This document shows, one piece after another, positions 50,538 to 58,153 of a stretch of 64,000 bases of DNA (positions are counted from its first letter, which is position 1; each line of letters starts with the position of its first letter). Position numbers and translations under genes: made by a program. A model generated the notes under the pieces. That model did no database searches, was not told the origin of the DNA, and saw nothing but the letters and a program-made list of their open reading frames with translations. Source of the stretch: Anderseniella sp039978075 (GTDB lineage Bacteria; Pseudomonadota; Alphaproteobacteria; Rhizobiales; Aestuariivirgaceae); the NCBI GenBank assembly GCA_039978075.1, contig JBDWCA010000015.1:62001-126000 (forward strand), in the 5' to 3' direction.

Positions 50538-51338
50538 ATGTCGCTTACCCATATGACCGAAGGCCCGATCAGGACAGTCGTCAACGGCCGGGTGCTGGAA
50601 GTCACCATTGACCGGCCCAAGGCCAACGCCATCGATGCCGGCACCAGCCGCATCATGGGTGATGTGTTTTCAGCCTTTCGCGACGACGATGACCTGCGCT
50701 GTGCCATCCTCACCTCGACCGGAGACCGCTTCTTCTGCCCGGGCTGGGATTTGAAGGCGGCAGCGGACGGAGAGTCAGCGGACGCTGACTACGGCCTCGG
50801 TGGTTTTGGTGGCCTGCAGGAACTGCCCAATCTGGGTAAGCCTGTTGTGTGCGCCGTCAACGGGCTGGCCTATGGCGGCGGTTTTGAGATCATGATTGCC
50901 TGCGACATCATCATTGCAGCTGATCACGCCACTTTCGCCCTGCCGGAAATCCGCTCCGGCGTCATTGCCGATGCGGCCACCATAAAACTGCCGCGCCGCA
51001 TTCCCTATCACGTCGCCATGGAAATGCTGCTCACCGGTCGCTCGTTTGACACAACCGAAGCAAAGCACTGGGGCATCATCAACGAAATCACTGCACCAGA
51101 CACCCTGATGACCCGGGCCCGCGAGGTGGCTGAAAAACTCGCCGGCGGCCCGCCGCTGGTCTATGCGGCCATCAAGGAAGTGCTCGAACGCGTGCATCAT
51201 CTGAACGACAAGGAAGCACTCGCGCTTCTCAACCGCCGGGGCCTGCCCACTATCTCAAAACTGTACGCCTCGGAAGATCAGCTGGAAGGCGCGAAGGCCT
51301 TCGCCGAGAAACGTGACCCCGTGTGGAAGGGGAATTAA
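50538..51338 (+). CDS. caiD: crotonobetainyl-CoA hydratase (CaiD-like)
   Basis: 266 residues, enoyl-CoA hydratase fold. VLEVTIDRPKANAIDAGTSRIMGDVFSAFRDD, FCPGWDLKAAADGESADADYGLGGFGGL and the terminal KAFAEKRDPVWKGN match E. coli CaiD closely as I remember it. The oxyanion-hole segment AVNGLAYGGGFEIMIACDIIIAAD and ALPEIRSGVIAD (where the catalytic Glu lies) are present. It hydrates crotonobetainyl-CoA to L-carnitinyl-CoA. AAAGGAG precedes the ATG by 8 nt. It is the last gene of the operon. Confidence 0.92.
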   Translation: MSLTHMTEGPIRTVVNGRVLEVTIDRPKANAIDAGTSRIMGDVFSAFRDDDDLRCAILTSTGDRFFCPGWDLKAAADGESADADYGLGGFGGLQELPNLGKPVVCAVNGLAYGGGFEIMIACDIIIAADHATFALPEIRSGVIADAATIKLPRRIPYHVAMEMLLTGRSFDTTEAKHWGIINEITAPDTLMTRAREVAEKLAGGPPLVYAAIKEVLERVHHLNDKEALALLNRRGLPTISKLYASEDQLEGAKAFAEKRDPVWKGN

Positions 51339-51415
51339 CCCGGGTCAATCAGGAGCGTACGGCATCAAACTTGTCCGGCATTCCGTCATCGACGCACCCG
51401 GTCAAGCCCCCGGCA

Positions 51416-52525
51416 TCATGCCTTCATTTCATCAAGTGTGAGCTGAATCTTATCTAGCGCGGTTTTGAATTCCTCAACTGGCAGCCCCAGTCGGACACGA
51501 AAGAACCCCGGCATCTCGAATGCCTCGCCCGGCAGTATCAGCACGTCATGATCGCGATACAGTTTCTCACCAAAATCTGTCGAGGACAGGCCCGTGTTCA
51601 GGAACGGGAAAGCAACCGTACCGGCTGCAGGCGGCACCATGGACAGCATTGTGTTGTTTTTCGACACGAACTGTTGAAGCGCCTTTGAGTTTGCACGCAC
51701 CGTTGCCTGGTTAGCGGCAATTATGTCCTGGCCATCGCGCAGCAGATCGACACAGATCCTGTCATTCAACTTACAAACCGCGTGACTTGTAAGCGCTTTG
51801 ACTGCATTCATCGAGGCCAGCCGCTCAGGGGTGGAGATTGCCCAGCCGACACGCAGGCCAACTGTTCCATAACACTTGCCGGCCGACCCCAGGCCGACAA
51901 TGCGATCAGAAAAATTCGCCATTGAGGCAAGGCGCTCGAGGTCTTCTTCATACGGCAGCAATCGGTATTGTTCATCGAGGACGATGTCACAGTCCAGCGA
52001 GGTCAACCGGTCTGCCAGGTTCAGGATTTCATCTGAACTGAACACGGTCCCCATCGGATTGCCGGGGGTTGTCAGAAGCACGGCGCGGGTCTGGATGTCA
52101 CACACGGAAACAATGTCATCGAGCGGCAGGGTGAAGTTGTTCTCAAACGACAAGGCGACACGCCGAACCTCGTATCCGAGTACGTGTGGCAAATCATAGA
52201 GATTGTGAAACGCCGGCGTGAGGACCACAACGTTGGAGCCAGGCATTCGCCGGTCCATCAGATACACCAGCAGCGCTTCCGTTATACCGGCTGTCACCAG
52301 CACATTGTCGGCATCTGCGTGATCATAAAGCCTGGCGACTTCGCGGCGCAGGTCGGCAGATCCAGGCGTATCGTTGTGATCAAAGTCCACGTGCGCAAGC
52401 CGGTCGCCCAGGTCTTCGGGCGGGATGATCTGATCCAACCGGATATTGGCTATGCCGCTTTCGCCCAGATTGTACCGGGCATCGGCGCGCGCATCCAGCC
52501 ATTCGTCAAGAAAGCTGGCCGCCAT
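51416..52525 (-). CDS. class I/II PLP-dependent aminotransferase of the desaturase cluster
   Basis: 369 residues. Fold-type I aminotransferase: VLVTAGITEALLVYLM, Asn in LLTTPGNPMGTVFS, Asp in DIVLDEQYRLLPYE and PLP-lysine in GLGSAGKCYGTVGLRVGWAI, where Ser-Ala-Gly-Lys replaces the common S-x-S-K. The substrate is unknown. It starts 2 nt after the stop of the desaturase gene, so the two are surely co-translated. Pairing of an aminotransferase with a desaturase-fold enzyme is reminiscent of rhizobitoxine biosynthesis, but no RtxA-like sulfhydrylase domain is present. Confidence 0.87.
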   Translation of the reverse strand: MAASFLDEWLDARADARYNLGESGIANIRLDQIIPPEDLGDRLAHVDFDHNDTPGSADLRREVARLYDHADADNVLVTAGITEALLVYLMDRRMPGSNVVVLTPAFHNLYDLPHVLGYEVRRVALSFENNFTLPLDDIVSVCDIQTRAVLLTTPGNPMGTVFSSDEILNLADRLTSLDCDIVLDEQYRLLPYEEDLERLASMANFSDRIVGLGSAGKCYGTVGLRVGWAISTPERLASMNAVKALTSHAVCKLNDRICVDLLRDGQDIIAANQATVRANSKALQQFVSKNNTMLSMVPPAAGTVAFPFLNTGLSSTDFGEKLYRDHDVLILPGEAFEMPGFFRVRLGLPVEEFKTALDKIQLTLDEMKA

Positions 52526-52527
52526 CT

Positions 52528-53532
52528 CTAACCCCGTTTCCCCAATGGGTCAGACGCGCCAGCGGGCGCGAAGCTTCCGATGTTGTCGCGAACCAATTTC
52601 ACGACCAGCGCCGGAGCATCATTTGAAGACCAGAATATGCCGCCACATGCATCATCACTGGCCCGGTAGCTGGCATCACGGCGTAACAGCTGGTTCAGTT
52701 CACTTATCCGCCAGAACGGAACCCGCGGGAACAGATGATGTGCCAGATGAAAAGACTCCCCATGCATGCCGGTAAACGCCCGTTCAACCCAATGGCTGTT
52801 TCGGTTTCGTGACATGTGAATGTCCTTGCCCTGTTGCATCAGCGGTGCATGCTCGGCCAGTTCAATGTACCAGCCAATAACCTGATATGCTGTGAAGAAC
52901 GGAACAAACCAGTACCAGACCAACAGGTCGAACATGCCCGCAGCAATGCTGGACACCAGAACGGCAAGCCAGAATGTGGCGAACAGCGCAACCTCATGGT
53001 GATCGTTCTTGTCGTTTCCAACCGCAAATCTATCACGTGCCAGGTAAACAAGATATGCCGGAACCTTCAGCAGAAGGGCCGGTGAGACAACGATATGCCA
53101 GATGTATTGCCAACCGCTTGAACGACCGTACACCCCCTGCTCGATCATGTAGCGAAAGTCACAGTCTGTTTCAGGATCACCAAACGAACCGTGATGATCG
53201 CGCACGTGGGAGTTCTTGTAGGGACGCAGCAGGATTGCGACGGCATATCCGCTGAAAATCGTTCCCAGGATGTCATTGAGGGTTTTGTTGCGTGCCAGTG
53301 TACGATGCGCGGCCTCATGGGTAAGCGTAGCCAGGGCCCTTTGCCGCGACCCGATGATGAGTATGGACGGCAGATACAGAACCCACCCACCGTATTGAGC
53401 CAATACGATCGTTGCTGCAATGATCACGAAGTTCTGCAGAACCGCCAACACGCCATGCCAATTATCAAGAGGGTATAATGAGCGAACACCGGCAATTATC
53501 TCCCGGCTGAACTTGTGCCTGTCTATCGTCAT
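52528..53532 (-). CDS. fatty-acid-desaturase-fold membrane di-iron protein
   Basis: About 334 residues. Three histidine boxes are visible: HEAAH in ATLTHEAAHRTLARN, HxxxHH in NSHVRDHHGSFGDPETD, and HxxHH in FHLAHHLFPRVPFW. Four hydrophobic spans lie between, as in membrane-bound desaturases and hydroxylases (RtxC-like members act on amino-acid derivatives). I start at MTIDRHKF, whose ATG overlaps the stop of the small ORF upstream (TGATG); a GTG one codon earlier has GGAG 9 nt away, and the frame extends 12 codons upstream. The substrate is unknown; the coupled aminotransferase argues for a small amino acid-derived product rather than membrane lipid. Confidence 0.86.
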   Translation of the reverse strand: MTIDRHKFSREIIAGVRSLYPLDNWHGVLAVLQNFVIIAATIVLAQYGGWVLYLPSILIIGSRQRALATLTHEAAHRTLARNKTLNDILGTIFSGYAVAILLRPYKNSHVRDHHGSFGDPETDCDFRYMIEQGVYGRSSGWQYIWHIVVSPALLLKVPAYLVYLARDRFAVGNDKNDHHEVALFATFWLAVLVSSIAAGMFDLLVWYWFVPFFTAYQVIGWYIELAEHAPLMQQGKDIHMSRNRNSHWVERAFTGMHGESFHLAHHLFPRVPFWRISELNQLLRRDASYRASDDACGGIFWSSNDAPALVVKLVRDNIGSFAPAGASDPLGKRG

Positions 53533-53735
53533 CACTGGTGAAAACTCCAAAAACCCCACGAACATGGCCCACTGGAGGCCTCAGCGCCGCTGAACAACGC
53601 GGTCCACTCCAGCTCGTCCTGACGACATTGAAGTGATCCCTGGCAATACGCCGACACTGTCGGACCGGCCGGTTTTGAACCTGCAACCCCGGACAGCCCC
53701 TTGACGGGTTTGCCCGGATAAAGCTTCGACAACAT
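53532..53735 (-). CDS. candidate small protein coupled to the desaturase gene
   Basis: 67 codons. It begins MLSKLYPGKPVKGLSGVAG and ends SGPCSWGFWSFHQ, with Cys at residues 31, 37 and 58 and four Trp in the last half. Its TGA overlaps the desaturase ATG (TGATG), the same coupling used elsewhere in this window. The upstream AGCGGA is a weak ribosome-binding site and the codon third-position GC is only moderate, so the gene may be spurious. A precursor peptide modified by the downstream enzymes is one possibility; a simple leader for translational coupling is another. Confidence 0.35.
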   Translation of the reverse strand: MLSKLYPGKPVKGLSGVAGSKPAGPTVSAYCQGSLQCRQDELEWTALFSGAEASSGPCSWGFWSFHQ

Positions 53736-53957
53736 TAAGATAATCCGCTCATTTTGAATAAAAAACGACACTTGATCTGCAGAAACAAGCATAAAGACCC
53801 GCCACACAGCGACCCGACACCTGGTTGAGGCAAGCGGGTATCCGGCGATTGCGAAACTTGGAATGACAGGCACGACGAAACAACTCTCCCAGAGAGCGCC
53901 GTCATACAACCGAAACTGGCATGATTCGCTATCATTCACTCAGGAATTGATAAATCG

Positions 53958-53972
53958 ATCTGCTTTGCAGAT
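53958..53972 (-). terminator. weak hairpin after the LysN-like gene
   Basis: ATCTGC-TTT-GCAGAT forms a 6-bp stem with a 3-nt loop about 50 nt beyond the LysN-like stop, followed on the minus strand by CGATTTATC. The tail is poor. The whole stretch from 53736 to 54019 contains no other convincing gene; it should carry the promoter of the small-ORF/desaturase/aminotransferase cluster. Confidence 0.4.
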
Positions 53973-54019
53973 TATCCAGCCTGGTGCGCAGCTGTTTTTT
54001 TTGCAGATGGTACACTGTT

Positions 54020-55246
54020 CTAGAGCGATCGGGGAACATTCCCGCTTCGGACCGGAACACCGAATTCCTCGAAACACACGTCTGCAAGTTTGGCGATACC
54101 GGCCCGGATGTTATCGATCGACGGATGGCCAAAGCACAGCCGCATTCGGTGTCTGTTGGCCGCACCATCGACGGTCCACTGGGAACCGGGGTTGATCTCC
54201 ACGCCCTGCTTCAGCGCAGCCTCAAACAAGCGGTCGGTATCGACATTGTCGGGTAGCGTAACCCACAGATAGATGCCGCCAACCGGGTTGTCGTACTCGA
54301 TGCTCTCACCAAAATGCTCATCAAGAGCATCGCACAGCGCATCAGCTTTTGCCTGCAACACCGGCAGCAGGCCTGTGACATGAGCGTCAAAATTCGAAGG
54401 CAGATATTCCGCCAGCACCATCTGTTCCAGCGCACCGCTGCCTGCATCAGTCTTCAACGGCAGGATCGACTGCATCAACTGCCAGGGCGCGGCCAGATAA
54501 CCGACCCGCAAGGCTGGTGCGATGGTCTTGGAAAACGTGCCGCAGTAGATCACCCGTTGATCATCATCCAGGGCATGAATTGCCGGCGGACGCGCGCCGG
54601 CAAACACCAGGTCCGCATAGCAGTCGTCTTCAAAGATCGGCACATCAAAAGCTTTCGCCAGTGCCAGCATTTCCCGGCGCCGTTGCACCGGCATGACAGA
54701 CCCGGTCGGGTTCTGGACGGTGGGAATGGTATAGATGAATTTCGGCTTGCGGCCGGCAGAGCTGAGGTCCGACAGCGAACGTTCCAGCACGTCCATGCGC
54801 ATGCCGTCCTGATCAAGATCTATACCGATATACTCGACACCGAGCGCATCCAGCCGGCTCAGCGCCCCGGAATAGTTCGCCGCTTCCAGCAAGACAACGT
54901 CGCCTTCATTCAACAGTGCCTTGTTAACCAGGTCCATGGCCTGGAGAGAGCCACTGGTCAGCAGTACTTCTTCCGGCGTCACCTCAATACCGGCACGCGT
55001 CCTGAGGCAGCGGCAAATGAACTCGCGCAGCGGCAGGTGGCCCTGCGGGCCGCTGTCCATGCCGTATTTTGCCATGGCATGACCCTGCTCCCTGACCACC
55101 TTGCGAACCGCATCGCCAAGCGCGTCAACAGGGACAGTCGGCTCGTCGATATTGCCGCCGACAAAATGATAGAGTGGATAGCCGGAAAACCGGCCCGCTT
55201 GTTTCGTGGCCGCTGCCGACAACACCGGGCCAAACTCAAACGCCAT
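54020..55246 (-). CDS. LysN-like PLP-dependent aminotransferase
   Basis: 408 residues. PLP-lysine in IYCGTFSKTIAPALRVGYLA, Asn in YTIPTVQNPTGSVMP, Asp in PIFEDDCYADLVF and the Arg near HRMRLCFGHPS. This is the 2-aminoadipate/aromatic aminotransferase branch related to MocR C-terminal domains, without a DNA-binding domain. The amino donor is uncertain. The ATG lies 1 nt beyond the stop of the short lytic transglycosylase gene, so the two are translationally coupled although functionally unrelated. Confidence 0.88.
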   Translation of the reverse strand: MAFEFGPVLSAAATKQAGRFSGYPLYHFVGGNIDEPTVPVDALGDAVRKVVREQGHAMAKYGMDSGPQGHLPLREFICRCLRTRAGIEVTPEEVLLTSGSLQAMDLVNKALLNEGDVVLLEAANYSGALSRLDALGVEYIGIDLDQDGMRMDVLERSLSDLSSAGRKPKFIYTIPTVQNPTGSVMPVQRRREMLALAKAFDVPIFEDDCYADLVFAGARPPAIHALDDDQRVIYCGTFSKTIAPALRVGYLAAPWQLMQSILPLKTDAGSGALEQMVLAEYLPSNFDAHVTGLLPVLQAKADALCDALDEHFGESIEYDNPVGGIYLWVTLPDNVDTDRLFEAALKQGVEINPGSQWTVDGAANRHRMRLCFGHPSIDNIRAGIAKLADVCFEEFGVPVRSGNVPRSL

Positions 55247-55247
55247 G

Positions 55248-56036
55248 TCACTTCACCCGTTCAGCAAAGACGGCGATGGCGACCTGGTACTTCCTCGACT
55301 TGTTCCATTCCGCCAGCGCGGCCTGCTTGAAACCACCACCCCGGCGCCACCCCTTGCGCTTGAGATAGTTTGCCGTTGAGGCCAGGACATCTGCCGTTGA
55401 GCGCACCAGGTCGCGACGACCATCGCCATTATAGTCAACGGCGTAATTCAGATAGCTCGAGGCCAGGAACTGGGTCTGACCGAGTTCGCCGGCCCATGCG
55501 CCGCGCATCTGTTTCGGCGACATCCAGCCGCGATGGGCAATTTTCAGCGCGGCCATCAGTTCGTTCTTGAAAAACGCCGAGCGGCGGCAGTCATATGCAA
55601 GCGTCGCCAGCGACCGGAACACGTTCATCTTGCCGCGATTGGCGCCGAAATCGGTTTCCATGGCCCAGATCGCCACGATGATTTCCTTGGGCACCCCGTA
55701 TTTTTTCTCAATCGCGGCAAACAGCCGGGCATGCTTTTTAAGCTTTCCCTTGGCGCGCTTCACGCGGCCTGGCGTCACCCGGCCCTTGATAAAAGCGGCC
55801 TGCGAAATCCTGAATGACTTCTGGTTGCGGTCCAGCCGGATGACCTGTCTTGAATAGGTCAGGCCGTTCAATGCGCCCAGCGCCCGCCGGCCGATGCCCT
55901 TGGCTGCCGCCTGCTTCTTGAAGCTCCCCAGCCAGCGGTCAAACCCGGCCCCCGAGTTTCCGCATGACGCAGCCGCTGCGGGCCCCGCCGCCAACACCAT
56001 CAAAAGTCCGGCAACAGCAAGTGTCTTGAGTTTCAT
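55248..56036 (-). CDS. lytic murein transglycosylase, MltB-type, short form
   Basis: 262 residues with a signal peptide (MKLKTLAVAGLLMVLAAGPAAAA). The catalytic Glu is in AIWAMETDFGANRGKMNVFRSLATLAYDCRR, followed by RGAWAGELGQTQFLASSYLNYAVDYNGDGRRDLVRSTADVLASTANYL. It cuts peptidoglycan glycan strands in the periplasm, giving 1,6-anhydro ends. No peptidoglycan-binding domain follows, unlike the paralogue at 58.2 kb. It may share a transcript with the amidase upstream (93-nt gap) and the aminotransferase downstream. Confidence 0.92.
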   Translation of the reverse strand: MKLKTLAVAGLLMVLAAGPAAAASCGNSGAGFDRWLGSFKKQAAAKGIGRRALGALNGLTYSRQVIRLDRNQKSFRISQAAFIKGRVTPGRVKRAKGKLKKHARLFAAIEKKYGVPKEIIVAIWAMETDFGANRGKMNVFRSLATLAYDCRRSAFFKNELMAALKIAHRGWMSPKQMRGAWAGELGQTQFLASSYLNYAVDYNGDGRRDLVRSTADVLASTANYLKRKGWRRGGGFKQAALAEWNKSRKYQVAIAVFAERVK

Positions 56037-56129
56037 GAACGCATTTCCTTTTTGTTACGCAAAGTCTGGATTACGGCGACTCTGTCGCGCAAACGTCGCT
56101 TTCGCAAGATCAATATGAATTGCCCGGCG

Positions 56130-57575
56130 TCAGGCCATTGTCACATGCAGCGGAGGCACCCGGTCGGCCCACGGCATCGCTTCTTCAAGCGCGGCACCCA
56201 GCGCAATCAGCACATGTTCACGCGCCGGCCCTGCTCCCAGTTGTACGCCTATCGGCAATCCGCTGGAATGCATGGCCAATGGGAGCGAGATCGCAGGTGT
56301 ACCTGCTACATTATACGGAAACGCGAACTGCACCGGCTCATCGGCCAGCACCATGTATTCTTCTGCCGACAGGCCCGGCAGGTTCAGCCCGTAGCGCCCG
56401 TGTGGCTGGGAGACCTGGGCCGTGGCCGGTGACAGCAACACATCGTACCGGGAGAAGAACCGGCCGATCTCGCGCCTGGCCTGATTGAGCCAGGCCAGGC
56501 CATCGAGAAACTCGTACGGGTCCATGTCGCGGGCACGCTGATAGATTTCCCATGTCACCGGCTCCAGATTATCAGGCCCCGGCACCCTGCCGGTTTTGCT
56601 GCCGATGGTGTCCAGTGTCTTGTGAAATCCGAAAAACCAGATTGAGCACATCATTTCAGACGCCGCTTCCTGGTCAAACACCAGATCAGCCTGTTCAACC
56701 ACATGCCCCATGTCGGCAAGCTTGTGTGCCGTCGCCTCAACGGCGGCAGCCACTTCTTTATCGACCGGTGCATCCATGGTTGGCGCTGCAGTCCACGCTA
56801 TGCGAAGTTTTTCAGGCTGGCGCTTGAGCCAGGGCATAAAACCATCGTCCGGTGTCGGAATATGAAACGGGTCTCCCGGCTGCGGCATGCTCAGACAATC
56901 CAGCATCGCCGCCGTATCGCGCATGGTGCGGGTCTGTACAAAGTTCATGGCTAATCCGAAACCGCCCTCGTCAATATGCGGGCCGGCAGATATCCGGCCG
57001 CGCGACGGTTTCAGGCCAATGCCACCACACCAGCTGGCCGGAATGCGAATTGAACCGCCGATATCAGAGCCGTGCGCAATCGGCACAACACCTGCCGCCA
57101 CGGCTGCCGCAGACCCACCGCTTGATCCGCCGGCGGAGTAACCTTCCCGCCACGGGGTGGATGTATTGCCGTACAACAGATTTTCAGTCGAGGTGGCGAT
57201 GGAGTATTCAGGCGCGTTCGAACGCCCGAGTATGTTCAGACCCGCCGCGCGGAACATCTCAGCCAGATGCGTATCTGCGTCACAGACATGACCCTCGGCA
57301 AGCCGCGATCCGAACTCGACCTTGCGGCCTTTTTCATTACCGCGAACGTCCTTGATCAGGATCGGCACGCCGCGAAACGGACCGTCCCCCAACCCGGCTT
57401 CATCCAGGCTGTCGATACGGTCTTCATAGGTCTCCACGACCGCATTTATCTTCGGGTTGGCGAGCGAAATTGCCTCGCCCGCCAGTTCAGCCACTTCCCT
57501 GGCACTGACCTCGCGCCGCCGGATAAGCGCAGCCAGCCCTGTCGCATCCAGACAGGCATATTCGTGCAGCTTCAT
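56130..57575 (-). CDS. amidase-signature family protein
   Basis: 481 residues. The Ser-cisSer-Lys triad of the amidase signature family is complete: Lys in GVPILIKDVRGNEKG, cis-Ser in AGGSSGGSAAAVAAGVVPIAHGSD and the nucleophile in GSDIGGSIRIPASWCGGIGLKPSRGRIS. There is no signal peptide. The substrate could be an aryl or alkyl amide; GatA is unlikely without gatB/gatC nearby. The ATG overlaps the SRPBCC stop (ATGA), so both are made from one transcript. Confidence 0.92.
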   Translation of the reverse strand: MKLHEYACLDATGLAALIRRREVSAREVAELAGEAISLANPKINAVVETYEDRIDSLDEAGLGDGPFRGVPILIKDVRGNEKGRKVEFGSRLAEGHVCDADTHLAEMFRAAGLNILGRSNAPEYSIATSTENLLYGNTSTPWREGYSAGGSSGGSAAAVAAGVVPIAHGSDIGGSIRIPASWCGGIGLKPSRGRISAGPHIDEGGFGLAMNFVQTRTMRDTAAMLDCLSMPQPGDPFHIPTPDDGFMPWLKRQPEKLRIAWTAAPTMDAPVDKEVAAAVEATAHKLADMGHVVEQADLVFDQEAASEMMCSIWFFGFHKTLDTIGSKTGRVPGPDNLEPVTWEIYQRARDMDPYEFLDGLAWLNQARREIGRFFSRYDVLLSPATAQVSQPHGRYGLNLPGLSAEEYMVLADEPVQFAFPYNVAGTPAISLPLAMHSSGLPIGVQLGAGPAREHVLIALGAALEEAMPWADRVPPLHVTMA

Positions 57576-58102
57576 TCGCCCTCCGCGACCACGCGCAGCT
57601 TGGCCAGGCCCTTTGCATATGTCTCGCCAACATCTGATTTGATCATCGGCCCAAACCAGCGCGCGATCGGATTGTTGCCAAGCTCCGACTGCATGGACCA
57701 GGTCACCTTGGTGCCGCCGGCGTCGGGCACAAGGTCAAAGCGGGCCGATGCGGTTCCCATCTGGCCGAAGTCCAGCGCCGTGACCAGCTTTTCATTTGCA
57801 GTGGATTCAACAACCTTCATGTTGCCGTTGCCCATCTCGGGCGAGTCCCATGACATGACCTGTCCGACACCGTCTTCGGCACCGGAGAACTCAACCTTCA
57901 TGTTCGGATCCATGTCAGCCCACGGCGACCACTTGTTGAAGGCTTTCAGATTGGCGACATGGGGAAAAATCTTCTCCGCCGGGGCGTTGATCACAAGGTC
58001 TCGGGACACGCTGACCTGCGACGGCATCAGCATGCCGCCGCCGACCACAATCAGCACCACGACGCCGAGCGCCACCAACAGCCATTTGAGAAATTTTTTC
58101 AT
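57572..58102 (-). CDS. membrane-anchored SRPBCC-family protein
   Basis: 176 residues. One N-terminal helix (FLKWLLVALGVVVLIVVGGGMLM) anchors a START-like lipid/ligand-binding domain: VSVSRDLVINAPAEKIFPHVANLKAFNKWSPWADMDP, then FDLVPDAGGTKVTWSMQSELGNNPIARWFG. It resembles the polyketide cyclase/dehydrase-like branch. It is not CoxG, which lacks such a start and lies in cox clusters. Function unknown; the coupled amidase suggests a ligand relation. AGGAG lies 5-9 nt upstream of the ATG. Confidence 0.87.
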   Translation of the reverse strand: MKKFLKWLLVALGVVVLIVVGGGMLMPSQVSVSRDLVINAPAEKIFPHVANLKAFNKWSPWADMDPNMKVEFSGAEDGVGQVMSWDSPEMGNGNMKVVESTANEKLVTALDFGQMGTASARFDLVPDAGGTKVTWSMQSELGNNPIARWFGPMIKSDVGETYAKGLAKLRVVAEGE

Positions 58103-58153
58103 GAGGAGCTCCCATTCCTTGATTGGTGTAAAGCCGCCCCCGGCAAAATCGCC

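Noticed and set aside
53650..53705. tRNA-like GGTTCAAA stretch on the minus strand in the desaturase upstream region
   Set aside because: It resembles a T-loop, but the flanking bases do not form a T-stem or acceptor stem, and no D- or anticodon arm can be drawn.
53736..53939. 135-residue version of the small ORF
   Set aside because: The extra N-terminal part has no start signal and reads like non-coding sequence.
57572..58102. the SRPBCC protein as CoxG of the cox cluster
   Set aside because: It has an N-terminal membrane anchor, a different SRPBCC branch, lies 17 kb away and is coupled to an amidase.
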